Origin: Emticicia sp031378345
GTDB lineage: Bacteria; Bacteroidota; Bacteroidia; Cytophagales; Spirosomataceae
Direction: 5' to 3'
DNA length: 64,000 bases
Assembly (NCBI GenBank): GCA_031378345.1
Contig: JANNDY010000146.1
Location: 5,463-69,462 of the forward strand
Shown one piece after another: positions 44,265 to 53,405 of the stretch. The position numbers and the translations under genes are program-made. Every line of letters starts with the position of its first letter. The stretch's first letter is position 1. The notes under the pieces were generated by a model. That model searched no databases and was not told the DNA's origin. It worked only from the letters and a program-made list of their open reading frames with translations.

Positions 44265-45230
44265 TTAAAACCCAACCGATTTCAATTTCAAGCCAGTTGT
44301 TTCTTCCAAGCCAAACGCCAAGTTCAAATTCTGCACAGCTTGTCCTGATGCCCCTTTGGTCAAGTTATCTATAATGCTGGTAATCAATAAGTTATCGCCA
44401 TTTTTTTCTAAATGTAAGATACATTTATTGGTGCTTACTACTTGCTTTAAATCAATTTCTTGGTCGCTGATATGCGTGAAAGGGTGCGAAGCGTAATAGT
44501 TTTTGTATAATTCTTTGGCTTCTTCGAGCGTTCCTGCAAATTTTGTATAAACATTTGCCATGATTCCACGAGTGAAATTTCCACGATAAGGAATAAAGTT
44601 TATCATGTTTTCAAAGTTTGGTTGTAAACCTTTGATGCTTTGATTTATTTCCTGCAAATGTTGGTGATTAAAGGCTTTATAAATCGAAATGTTATTGTTT
44701 CGCCAACTAAAATGAGTCGTTGCCGAAAGCGATTGTCCCGCACCAGTGCTGCCCGTAATGGCACTTACATGAATGTCATCTTTAATTAAACCTGCTTTTG
44801 CCAAAGGCAAAATAGCCAACTGAATACTCGTAGCAAAACAACCAGGATTAGCTATTTTTGTGGCGTTTTTGATGGTTTCTCTTTGTAATTCGGGCAAACC
44901 ATAAACAAAACCATTGCTTTCATCTCGAAAGTCGGTGCTTAGGTCAATGATTTTTACGCTTGCAGGAATATCATTTGCCGCTAAAAACTTTCTTGATTCG
45001 TTATGTCCCGAACATAGAAATAGAGCATCAACTTTATCAAAAAATTGTTCATCTGCAAATAGCAAATTGGTTTCGCCTAATAAATCTCCATGTGTAGAAT
45101 AAACAGGTTTTCCTGCCTGACTTTTTGAATTGACAAAACTAATATTTACTTGTGGGTGATTGAGCAAAATACGGAGCAATTCGCCACCTGTGTAACCAGC
45201 CCCACCAATGATTCCAATGTTTATTTTCAT
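44265..45230 (-). CDS. argC: N-acetyl-gamma-glutamyl-phosphate reductase
   Basis: 321 residues: 'NIGIIGGAGYTGGELLRILLNHP' Rossmann motif and catalytic Cys in 'IANPGCFATSIQLAILPL'. NADPH-dependent third step of arginine (ornithine) biosynthesis. Other arg genes are not in the window, so this copy is separate from an arg operon here, unless one begins elsewhere. Confidence 0.95.
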   Translation of the reverse strand: MKINIGIIGGAGYTGGELLRILLNHPQVNISFVNSKSQAGKPVYSTHGDLLGETNLLFADEQFFDKVDALFLCSGHNESRKFLAANDIPASVKIIDLSTDFRDESNGFVYGLPELQRETIKNATKIANPGCFATSIQLAILPLAKAGLIKDDIHVSAITGSTGAGQSLSATTHFSWRNNNISIYKAFNHQHLQEINQSIKGLQPNFENMINFIPYRGNFTRGIMANVYTKFAGTLEEAKELYKNYYASHPFTHISDQEIDLKQVVSTNKCILHLEKNGDNLLITSIIDNLTKGASGQAVQNLNLAFGLEETTGLKLKSVGF

Positions 45231-45365
45231 CTGAAAATTGAATTCTTCTTTAAATAATGTTAAATTTTAGTGCCTTTTGACAAGTTTTTTAATAATCCAC
45301 CACAAAATTACGCAAGCTATCAGATAAAACTCATATTTTTGAGGAAAAATCAAACCCAAACATTA

Positions 45366-46202
45366 ATGACTCTTTTAGAAATCACTTGGAACGTCAATCC
45401 AATCATTGTAAAATTAGGTAGTTTTGAACTACGTTGGTACGGACTATTTTTTGCTTCGGGCTTTTTGCTTGGGTATCAAATTATGGCACATATTTTCAAA
45501 AAAGAAGGCAAACCAGAAAAAGATTTAGATACACTTTTGTTCGTAATGATTCTTGCAACAGTCATAGGGGCAAGATTTGGACATTATTTTTTCTATGAAT
45601 TTGATTATTTTTTGAAAACCCCTGGAGCATTTCTTTGGGAAATGATTGTGCCGCCTTATTCGGGTTTGGCGAGTCACGGAGCTTTGGTGGGTATTGTTAC
45701 GGGATTGCTTCTTTATGCCCGAAAGCACAAAGATCAACCTTTTTTGTGGATAGCCGACAGGATTGTAATTTTGGTTGCTTTGGCAGGGTTTTGTATAAGA
45801 ATGGGAAATTTGATGAACTCTGAAATACTTGGAAAACCTACAAATTTGCCTTGGGGATTTGTTTTCAAGCATGATGTGGACTACCTCAGAGGCATTTACC
45901 CTTTAGAGGCACGCCATCCAGCACAGCTTTATGAGGCACTTTCGTGTTTGGTTCTTTTTGGTATTTTATGTTATTTATGGAATCGTTTCAAAGAAAAAAC
46001 ACCTCAAGGACTTCTGCTCGGAGTCTTCTTGATTTGGGTTTTTGGCTTGCGTTTTTTCTACGAATTTTTGAAAGAAAACCAAGTCGCATTTGAAGATAAA
46101 ATGTCATTAAATATGGGACAAATCTTATCTATTCCTGCAGTTTTGCTTGGTGTGGGGGTTTTGGTTTATACTTTTACGAAGGGAAATAAGGCAAGTATTT
46201 GA
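45366..46202 (+). CDS. lgt: Prolipoprotein diacylglyceryl transferase
   Basis: 278 residues from the ATG at 45366; the frame is open to 45270 but the upstream part is not Lgt-like. Seven-helix enzyme with 'GYQIMAHIFKKEG', the Lgt signature 'CIRMGNLMNSEILGKPTNLPWGFVF' and 'HPAQLYEALSC'. Adds diacylglycerol to the lipobox Cys of prolipoproteins at the inner membrane; it serves the many lipoproteins in this window. Confidence 0.95.
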   Translation: MTLLEITWNVNPIIVKLGSFELRWYGLFFASGFLLGYQIMAHIFKKEGKPEKDLDTLLFVMILATVIGARFGHYFFYEFDYFLKTPGAFLWEMIVPPYSGLASHGALVGIVTGLLLYARKHKDQPFLWIADRIVILVALAGFCIRMGNLMNSEILGKPTNLPWGFVFKHDVDYLRGIYPLEARHPAQLYEALSCLVLFGILCYLWNRFKEKTPQGLLLGVFLIWVFGLRFFYEFLKENQVAFEDKMSLNMGQILSIPAVLLGVGVLVYTFTKGNKASI

Positions 46203-46234
46203 TAAAAACCTCCCATTACTGCGGATTTTTAAAT

Positions 46235-46273
46235 CAAAAACGTCCATTTGAAAACTTCAAATGGACGTTTTTG
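46235..46273. terminator. Bidirectional terminator between lgt and the GT35 gene
   Basis: A perfect 18-bp stem (CAAAAACGTCCATTTGAA and complement) with a 3-base loop, between convergent genes; A- and T-runs on either side serve both strands. Confidence 0.92.
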
Positions 46274-46279
46274 ATTCTA

Positions 46280-47926
46280 TCAATAAACCTTCTCATAATA
46301 CTCCGCTGCCATGCGGTCAGAATCGAAGAACGCATTTACATCATTCATACTTTTTAAAACCATTTTTTGCCAATCGGCGGGTTTGTCAGAATATGTTGGC
46401 AAGATTATATGTTCGAGCATATCGAGCATGTTACTCATGTCGGCTGTGTCACGTTCCCAATCTGGCGAATATGGTGCTTCTGGAACAATGAAAGAGTTGC
46501 TTTCATTGGCAAATTCACAAACCCAACCATCAAACGTCGAGAAATTGAGCGAGGCATTCATTGCTGCCGTCATACCGCTTGTGCCTGAGGCTTCACGAGT
46601 AACAATTGGTGTATTGAGCCAAACATCAGAACCATCTTTTATGAGTTTTGAAAGGCTCAATTCATGCCCCGTCAGCACTGCCATATTTGGGTACAAATGA
46701 CTCAAATAATACAATTGATTGAAGGTATTTATTGCTCCACCATCAAATGGATAGGGTTTTCCTGCCCAAATAAACTGAATCGGATATTTTGTATTATTCA
46801 TCAATCGTGCAAAACGCTCTCTATCACGAGTCAATAATTCGGGACGTTTGTAAGCTGCAAAACGTCTTGCCCAAATAATTGTAAACACATTTGGGTCGAA
46901 AAGTTTTCCTGCTTGGTCGGCAACGGTTTTGAAAAGTACCGATTTTAATTCTTTCTTGCGAGAAGAAATAGTTTTTGTATCTCCTTTTTTACGAGCTTTT
47001 TCCAGCGTTTCGTCTGCCCAATAAAGGTTGTTTTGAGCATTGGTTACATGTGTAATTTCACAAATGCCTTCATAACCGCCCCACATTTTGCGAGAAACAT
47101 CACCATGAAGTTTTGAAACTGCATTGGCTTTTCTACTCAAACGCAAAGCAACTAATGAATGATTGAAAACATTATCCTTAATTCCTGAAATCTTACGAAC
47201 TTCATTCATTGGCATACCATCAAAGAAATTCAAGCTTTCGAGCAGATTAATGTCGTGTTTTTCGTTTCCTGCTTCTTCGGGCGTATGTGTCGTGAAAACT
47301 AAGCGTTTTTTTAGGTCAGAAACTTTTCCAAACTTTTTATATAAATGAAAAGCTCCCGAGAGTGCATGAGCCTCATTAAAATGATAAACTTCGGGTTCGT
47401 AATGTATTTTTTCCAACAAAGTTGTACCTCCAATACCTAAAATCATGCATTGAGCTACTTTTATCGAAGCATCAGCATCGTAAAGATGGTAAGAAATTGA
47501 CCTCGCCCAAGTATCGTTTCCATCGGTATCGGTGGTCAGAAAAAACATTGGAACAGTGCCAAAAGTGGTTGGAGGAAGGAAATACGCTGCGACTGTAACT
47601 GCTCGATTTTGAATATTCATTTGAAAACGAACGCCTGTATCTTGCAAAAAACTATACATTTTCTCACGAAATTGTACTGCCATACTGTTATCTGTATTGC
47701 GAACTTGGTCATAATAACCAAATTTCCAAAGCATACCGATGCCAATAAGATTTTGTTTGGTTTGGTAAGCACTTCTCATGTGTGAACCTGCCAAAAATCC
47801 TAAACCACCCGAATAGGTTTTGAGGGCTTGGTCAATGGCAAATTCCATAGAGAAATAAGCAACGGATTTTTTGAACTTTGGGGCAAAGGAATAAGGATGA
47901 GCAAATTGCTCAGGAAGATTTTTCAT
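46280..47926 (-). CDS. Alpha-glucan phosphorylase-like GT35 protein lacking the PLP lysine
   Basis: 548 residues. 'KSVAYFSMEFAIDQALKTYSGGLGFLAGSHMRSA', 'VYHFNEAHA', 'FTTHTPEEAGNEKHD' and 'WARRFAAYKRPELL' match the short alpha-glucan phosphorylase (GT35) family. The PLP site normally reads EASGTSGMK; here it is EASGTSGMT (Thr453, codon at 46568-46570), so the Schiff-base Lys is missing. Either this subfamily works without PLP, another Lys is used, or the protein is non-catalytic (glucan binding or regulatory). Shorter than typical 800-residue phosphorylases. Bears on storage-glycogen use. Confidence 0.85.
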   Translation of the reverse strand: MKNLPEQFAHPYSFAPKFKKSVAYFSMEFAIDQALKTYSGGLGFLAGSHMRSAYQTKQNLIGIGMLWKFGYYDQVRNTDNSMAVQFREKMYSFLQDTGVRFQMNIQNRAVTVAAYFLPPTTFGTVPMFFLTTDTDGNDTWARSISYHLYDADASIKVAQCMILGIGGTTLLEKIHYEPEVYHFNEAHALSGAFHLYKKFGKVSDLKKRLVFTTHTPEEAGNEKHDINLLESLNFFDGMPMNEVRKISGIKDNVFNHSLVALRLSRKANAVSKLHGDVSRKMWGGYEGICEITHVTNAQNNLYWADETLEKARKKGDTKTISSRKKELKSVLFKTVADQAGKLFDPNVFTIIWARRFAAYKRPELLTRDRERFARLMNNTKYPIQFIWAGKPYPFDGGAINTFNQLYYLSHLYPNMAVLTGHELSLSKLIKDGSDVWLNTPIVTREASGTSGMTAAMNASLNFSTFDGWVCEFANESNSFIVPEAPYSPDWERDTADMSNMLDMLEHIILPTYSDKPADWQKMVLKSMNDVNAFFDSDRMAAEYYEKVY

Positions 47927-48085
47927 TTTCTCATAGGTTTATTTTCGTCCTACAAAAGTACGGAAAAAAAGCCATTTACGAATTACGAGTTGCGAATTAC
48001 AAATGAAAAGAATGAAAGTAGCTGACTATCAGGAGTTTACATTATATTGAAAAACCCCCCAATCGGGCAGGGTTGAGAGGGGGCT

Positions 48086-49336
48086 CTACCATCTCACTTG
48101 CCCATCACCCAAAACTACCCATTTTTCGGTAACTAATTTTTCGAGGGCGAAAGGTCCTCTTGCATGAAGTTTTTGTGTAGAAATACCGATTTCTGCTCCT
48201 AAACCAAACTGTCCACCATCGGTAAATCTGGTTGAAGCATTGTGATAAACGGCTGCGGCATCAACTTCAGTCAAGAATTTTTCGGCAAAATTTTGATTTT
48301 CGGTCAAAATTGCTTCCGAATGTCTTGAAGAAAATGCTTGAATATGTGCCAAAGCCTCATCAATATCTTTGACAGTTTTGAACGAAATTTTATAATCTAA
48401 CCATTCTTTGCCAAAATCTTCTTCTTGAGCTTTATGGAGTTTTTCGTAGCCAATTTTCTCAAAAACAGCGTAGGAGGCATCATCGGCATAGATTTCGACA
48501 TTCCATTTTTTAAAATCTTCAACCAACATTGGCAGAAATTTTTCAATAATTGCCGCATCAATAATCGCACAATCCAATGAATTACAAACTGACGGACGAG
48601 AAACTCGGGCATTCACAATGATTTCCTTCGCTTTTGCCAAATCAGCACTTGCTTCAACATACGTATGCACCACACCAGCCCCAGTTTCGATGGTCGGAAT
48701 AAGTGAATTTTTACGCACAAACTGAATCAAGGCATCTGAGCCTCGTGGAATAATAATATCTACAAAGCGAGTTGCTTTCAGTAATTCTTCGGTAAATTTT
48801 CGGTCGGTTGGCAAAAGTAAAACCGCTTCATTGGCAATACCAAACTTATTCAATGCTTGATGAATGAGCGAAACCAAACAAGTATTAGAGAAAATCGCTT
48901 CTTTTCCACCTTTTAGCACACAAGCATTTCCTGAACGCAAGCACAGCGAAGCCACATCAATCGTAACATTTGGACGAGATTCATAAATTACACCTACTAC
49001 GCCCATAGGCACAGCTATCTTCTTGATATTCAAGCCATTAGCAAGATTTTTTTCAACCAAAACCTCGCCTGATGGGTCGGGCAAAAGAGCTACTTCTCGT
49101 AACGAATCTGTCAAAGATTGAATACGATTTTCATTCAAAAGTAAGCGATCATATTTTGCATCGGCTTTATCCATTAAGTCTAAATCTTTTTGATTTTCAG
49201 ACATAATCAATGCGACCGACTGTTCTACGATTTCAGCTAAATAATTAAGTAAAGCACTTCGTTGAGCATCAGAAAGCCTACGAACTGTGGCAGCCGCTTG
49301 TTGTGTTTTTTGTAAAAGAGGAAGAATGGATGTCAT
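48086..49336 (-). CDS. proA: Glutamate-5-semialdehyde dehydrogenase (gamma-glutamyl phosphate reductase)
   Basis: 416 residues: 'IAVPMGVVGVIYESRPNVTIDVASLCLRSGNACVLKGGKEA' and the catalytic Cys in 'RVSRPSVCNSLDCAII', ending 'ARGPFALEKLVTEKWVVLGDG', are diagnostic of ProA. NADPH-dependent second step of proline biosynthesis. proB is not in this window. Confidence 0.95.
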   Translation of the reverse strand: MTSILPLLQKTQQAAATVRRLSDAQRSALLNYLAEIVEQSVALIMSENQKDLDLMDKADAKYDRLLLNENRIQSLTDSLREVALLPDPSGEVLVEKNLANGLNIKKIAVPMGVVGVIYESRPNVTIDVASLCLRSGNACVLKGGKEAIFSNTCLVSLIHQALNKFGIANEAVLLLPTDRKFTEELLKATRFVDIIIPRGSDALIQFVRKNSLIPTIETGAGVVHTYVEASADLAKAKEIIVNARVSRPSVCNSLDCAIIDAAIIEKFLPMLVEDFKKWNVEIYADDASYAVFEKIGYEKLHKAQEEDFGKEWLDYKISFKTVKDIDEALAHIQAFSSRHSEAILTENQNFAEKFLTEVDAAAVYHNASTRFTDGGQFGLGAEIGISTQKLHARGPFALEKLVTEKWVVLGDGQVRW

Positions 49337-49421
49337 ATTTTATTTTCTAACAAAAACATTGCCTTGATTCTAATTTTTCGTAAAATTACACCGCAATAAC
49401 CTATAAACAAAAAGACTTGTT

Positions 49422-50900
49422 ATGTTTACCGAAAAAGACCTTGACCAAATACACGCCCGTGGAGCAAATCTGGAAACGATTTTGGAGCAAATAGAAAACT
49501 TCAAAAATGGTTTTCCCTACCTTAATGTTATCAAAGCCGCCACGATTGATGACGGCATGATTCACTTGGGTGATACCAAAGCCACCAAACTTGCCAGCGA
49601 TTTTGATGACCAGACATTTAGCCTTAAATTATTGAAATTTGTACCAGCTTCAGGGGCTGCTTCTCGCATGTTCAAGTCGCTTTTTGCCGCCTTAGAAGAA
49701 GATAAAATTGATAAATCGGTTGATGAATTTTTAAATCGTGTGCAGGATTTTGCTTTTCATAATAGCTTAAAAAAATCCATTGGTTCAGATGCGAATGACC
49801 ATAAAACAGTGCTAAAATCTTTGCTGACCGATGCTGGATTAGACTATGGAAACTTGCCAAAAGGTTTGCTCGAATTTCATAAATATGGCACAGAAACTCG
49901 CACACCTGCTGAAGAACATTTGGTAGAAGGTGCAAAATATGCCAATTCGAAAGGGAAAGTTCAGCTTCATTTTACGGTTTCTCCAGAGCATCGGAGTAAG
50001 TTTAATGCCTTGATAGACAGTGTTTTAGCTAATTACGAAAGTAAATTTGGCGTAAAATATGACATTAGTTTTTCGGAACAAAAACCTTCGACGGATACTA
50101 TTGCTGTAGACTTAGAAAACAAGCCTTTTCGAAATGCTAACGGTGATTTACTTTTCCGTCCAGCGGGACATGGGGCTTTGCTCGAAAACCTCAATGAGCA
50201 AGATGCCGATGTGGTTTTCATCAAAAATATCGATAACGTTGTGCCTGATAATTTGAAAACTCAGACTATTATTTATAAAAAAGCATTGGCAAGTTTATTA
50301 TTGACTTACCAAGAAGTAATTTTTGCTTTTTTGAGAATGATGGACGGTGTAAAAATTAGTGAGGTTGATTTGATAGAAATTTCAGAATTCTTAGAATCGG
50401 AGCTTTGTATTTTGCCACCTGATGATTATGAAGATTTTTCTTTGGAAGAAAAAACCATTTATTGTCGAACAAAATTGAATCGTCCACTAAGAATTTGTGG
50501 CATGGTGCAAAATGTTGGTGAACCAGGCGGCGGACCTTTTTGGGCAGAAAATGCCGATGGTTCGACTTCATTGCAAGTAGTAGAATCTGCTCAAATTGAT
50601 TTGAAAAATCCAGCACAAAAAGAGATTTTCGAGAAAGCTACGCACTTCAACCCTGTTGATTTGATTTGTGCCATGAAAGATTATAAAGGGCAAAAATTCA
50701 ATCTTTTGGACTTCCGTGATGCCAAAACAGGATTTAATACTCAAAAATCGCAAAGTGGACGTGAGCTAAAAGCTCAAGAATTGCCAGGACTTTGGAACGG
50801 TGCAATGGCAAACTGGAATACTTTGTTTGTAGAAGTGCCATTGATTACCTTCAATCCTGTGAAAACTGTGAATGATTTATTAAGACCTGAACATCAGTAA
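49422..50900 (+). CDS. DUF4301 family protein
   Basis: 492 residues. Distinctive stretches 'KFVPASGAASRMFKSLFAALEE', 'FRNANGDLLFRPAGHGALLENLN', 'VGEPGGGPFWAENADGSTSLQVVESAQID' identify DUF4301, a conserved Bacteroidota protein whose middle looks like a nucleotidyltransferase or sugar-binding fold. Function unknown. Same direction as the kinase downstream (76-bp gap). Confidence 0.88.
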   Translation: MFTEKDLDQIHARGANLETILEQIENFKNGFPYLNVIKAATIDDGMIHLGDTKATKLASDFDDQTFSLKLLKFVPASGAASRMFKSLFAALEEDKIDKSVDEFLNRVQDFAFHNSLKKSIGSDANDHKTVLKSLLTDAGLDYGNLPKGLLEFHKYGTETRTPAEEHLVEGAKYANSKGKVQLHFTVSPEHRSKFNALIDSVLANYESKFGVKYDISFSEQKPSTDTIAVDLENKPFRNANGDLLFRPAGHGALLENLNEQDADVVFIKNIDNVVPDNLKTQTIIYKKALASLLLTYQEVIFAFLRMMDGVKISEVDLIEISEFLESELCILPPDDYEDFSLEEKTIYCRTKLNRPLRICGMVQNVGEPGGGPFWAENADGSTSLQVVESAQIDLKNPAQKEIFEKATHFNPVDLICAMKDYKGQKFNLLDFRDAKTGFNTQKSQSGRELKAQELPGLWNGAMANWNTLFVEVPLITFNPVKTVNDLLRPEHQ

Positions 50901-50976
50901 GAGAGTTCGGAGTTTTTATTTTCAACATTCGTTTTTCTTTCTATCGACCGTGGTCTGTGGACTATTAACTAAAAAA

Positions 50977-52056
50977 ATGACTTCTTTAAATATTGATACT
51001 CCTACCATAGTTAGGCAAGGCGAAGAGTTGGATTTGTTGCGATTGAATGATTTTATTCAATCGCAACTGGCTGACTTTGAGGCAATTACCGAAATTTCTC
51101 AGTTTCCGGGTGGTTATTCAAATCTGACATATTTTTTGAAAACTACCAACAAAGAATACGTACTTCGTCGTCCGCCTGTGGGTGCAAAAGACATCAAAGG
51201 TGGGCATGATATGGGCAGGGAATACAAGATTTTGAGTGCTGTGAAAGCGTCTGGTTATGAAAAAGTACCAAATCCGATAATTTTTACAGAAGATGAATCG
51301 GTCTTGGGTTGTCCGTTTTATATTATGGAACGAGTGCAGGGCATTATTTTGCGAGCAAAAGATGCTCCAAAATTAATGACTTCGGTGAGTCCTGACGAAA
51401 TGCGAAAACTGTCGGAGGCTCTTTGTGATAATTTGGCAGATTTACACGCTATTGATATTAACACCACAGGCTTAGTGAATATCGGTAAACCCGAAGGTTA
51501 TATTCAGCGACAAGTGGAAGGTTGGCATAAACGATATTTGGTTTCACAAACTGACGAGATTGCCAACATGGATAGCTTGGCAAATTGGCTGAAAGAAAAT
51601 CTTCCTGCCGAAGGAAAACCTACGCTCATTCATAATGATTATAAGTATGACAATGTAGTGCTAAATGCCAATAATTTGTCAGAAATCGTAGCAGTTTTAG
51701 ATTGGGAAATGACAACAGTAGGCGACCCAATGATGGATTTAGGCACGAGTTTGTCATATTGGGCAGAAGCAAATGATGGGACTTTTGAGAAAAACTTCAA
51801 TCTTTCGTGGGTGGCAGGAAACCTCACTCGCCAAGAATTTGCTGACCGTTATGCCCAAAAAAGTGGGCGAGATGTATCAAATATTTTGTATTTTTATGTC
51901 TTTGGTTTGTTCAAAAATTCAGTAGTTATTCAACAGATTTATAGCCGTTACAAAAAAGGATTGACCTCCGACCCACGCTTTGCAGACCTTATTTTTGGTG
52001 TAAAAGCCCTGTCAAAAAAAGGAGCTTTGTCGGTAGAAAAAGGGAAGATGGTGTGA
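50977..52056 (+). CDS. APH-family small-molecule kinase, ACAD10/11 kinase-like
   Basis: 359 residues from the ATG at 50977; an upstream GTG is rejected. Aminoglycoside-phosphotransferase fold: 'GGYSNLTYFLKTTNKEYVLRRPPVG' (nucleotide loop), catalytic 'LIHNDYKYDNVVL' (HxDxxxxN) and 'VLDWEMTTVGDPMMDLG' (Mg-binding DWE). This branch corresponds to the kinase domain fused to acyl-CoA dehydrogenase in ACAD10/11, thought to phosphorylate hydroxy-acyl-CoAs. The matching dehydrogenase is separate at 20330-21544. Not an antibiotic-resistance call. Confidence 0.88.
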   Translation: MTSLNIDTPTIVRQGEELDLLRLNDFIQSQLADFEAITEISQFPGGYSNLTYFLKTTNKEYVLRRPPVGAKDIKGGHDMGREYKILSAVKASGYEKVPNPIIFTEDESVLGCPFYIMERVQGIILRAKDAPKLMTSVSPDEMRKLSEALCDNLADLHAIDINTTGLVNIGKPEGYIQRQVEGWHKRYLVSQTDEIANMDSLANWLKENLPAEGKPTLIHNDYKYDNVVLNANNLSEIVAVLDWEMTTVGDPMMDLGTSLSYWAEANDGTFEKNFNLSWVAGNLTRQEFADRYAQKSGRDVSNILYFYVFGLFKNSVVIQQIYSRYKKGLTSDPRFADLIFGVKALSKKGALSVEKGKMV

Positions 52057-52116
52057 GTTTTTCAAGCACAACTAACTGATAATCAAGGATTTATCAAATT
52101 TAAAAAGATAATAGCC

Positions 52117-52206
52117 TCAATTCTCCTTTATTGCTTTTGGGGCTTGACCAGTGAATTTTTTGAAGGCACTGTTGAATGTTGCTTTTATAAAATATAATCC
52201 GAAAAG
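52117..52206 (-). pseudogene. Remnant: 3' end of an AraC-family regulator gene
   Basis: Read on the minus strand, these bases encode 'IKATFNSAFKKFTGQAPKAIKEN' and a stop, the last turn of an AraC HTH domain. The intact AraC gene at 56721-57845 ends '...SKATFNRAFKKFTGQAPKAMKES'. No upstream AraC sequence follows beyond about 30 residues. It sits immediately left of the methyltransferase island, whose right edge is the intact AraC gene's 3' end, so the island is enclosed by diverged direct repeats of the AraC tail. Confidence 0.8.
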
Positions 52207-52277
52207 GTTGATGTTTTTAACTTTTAAATCTAAATTGCATGATTTAAATTTAAAATTATTTATGTTACTAAGCTTCA

Positions 52278-53405
52278 ATGAAAAAAAACAAAGATAATTC
52301 TATTAATGACTATGCCGTTATTGACCTTTTTTGTGGGGTTGGAGGGCTAACTCATGGCTTTTTTCAAGAAAAATTTAAGATTGCGGCAGGAATTGACTTT
52401 GATAAATCTTGTGAATACGCATTTGAGACTAATAATGATGCTCCGTTCAAATTTAGAGATATTACTAAGTTGTTAGCCGAAGAATTAGAAGGTTTTTACC
52501 CAAAAGGAATGAAAAAAATTTTGGTTGGTTGTGCTCCATGCCAGCCATTTTCTGTCTATAACCATAAAAATAATAATAATCCAGAACGCCAAGACAAAGA
52601 TAAAAAATGGTCTTTACTATATTCATTTATAGATTTAATAGAAAAAATTAAGCCTGAAATTGTTTCAATGGAGAATGTTCCTCAATTAAAGAATTTTAAT
52701 AATGGCAAAATTTTTAACGATTTTGTATTGCAATTAGAATCAATAGGCTATGTTGTTACTCATAAAATAGTTAATGCACAAAACTTTGGCGTTCCACAAA
52801 GGAGGAAACGGCTGGTACTTTTAGCCTCCTTAAATGGAAAAATATCATTGATTAATAGTAAAATAGAAAAATGCAAAACCGTTCGAGATGCTATTTCGGA
52901 TTTGCCACCTGTTGAAGATGGCATTGCCGCCCCATCCGACCCTTTACATATTGCTCGTAAATTAACAGACCTAAATAAAAGACGTATTCAAGCAACAAAA
53001 GAAGGAGGAAGTTGGAGAGATTGGGACGAAAGTTTAATTTTAGACTGTCATAAAAAAGAAAGTGGTAAATCATTTGGAAGTGTTTATGGTCGAATGAAAT
53101 GGGACGATGTTTCACCAACCATGACAACATATTGCAATGGATTAGGTAATGGTCGCTTTGGACACCCCGAGCAAGATAGAGCTATTACTCTAAGAGAAGC
53201 CGCTATCTTTCAGGATTTCCCAAAAGATTATAAATTTATTGACCCAAATCGCCCTTTTTCACCTCAAATGCTTGCCCGACAAATAGGGAACGCTGTTCCT
53301 GTCGGTTTAGGAAGAGCTATTGCCCAAAGCATAAAAGAACATATCGAAAACCCTACTTTGCAGATAAAAAATGAATCAAACGAACAACTTGCGTTGGCGT
53401 TTTGA
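52278..53405 (+). CDS. C5-cytosine DNA methyltransferase
   Basis: 375 residues with all landmark motifs: I 'VIDLFCGVGGLTHGF', IV 'VGCAPCQPFS' (catalytic Cys), VI 'VSMENVPQL', VIII 'QRRKRLVLLAS', IX 'TLREAAIFQDFPKDY' and X 'QIGNAVPVGLGRAI'. Transfers methyl from SAM to cytosine in a specific DNA sequence; the recognition region ('GSVYGRMKWDDVSPTMTTYCNGLGNGRFGHPEQDRA') gives no readable specificity. No restriction endonuclease of known type accompanies it. First gene of a compact four-gene operon; its last 35 bases overlap the next gene. Confidence 0.95.
   Translation: MKKNKDNSINDYAVIDLFCGVGGLTHGFFQEKFKIAAGIDFDKSCEYAFETNNDAPFKFRDITKLLAEELEGFYPKGMKKILVGCAPCQPFSVYNHKNNNNPERQDKDKKWSLLYSFIDLIEKIKPEIVSMENVPQLKNFNNGKIFNDFVLQLESIGYVVTHKIVNAQNFGVPQRRKRLVLLASLNGKISLINSKIEKCKTVRDAISDLPPVEDGIAAPSDPLHIARKLTDLNKRRIQATKEGGSWRDWDESLILDCHKKESGKSFGSVYGRMKWDDVSPTMTTYCNGLGNGRFGHPEQDRAITLREAAIFQDFPKDYKFIDPNRPFSPQMLARQIGNAVPVGLGRAIAQSIKEHIENPTLQIKNESNEQLALAF

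Noticed and set aside
50977..52056. Aminoglycoside resistance kinase
   Set aside because: The APH fold is shared, but sequence style and the presence of an ACAD11-like partner point to acyl-CoA metabolism.
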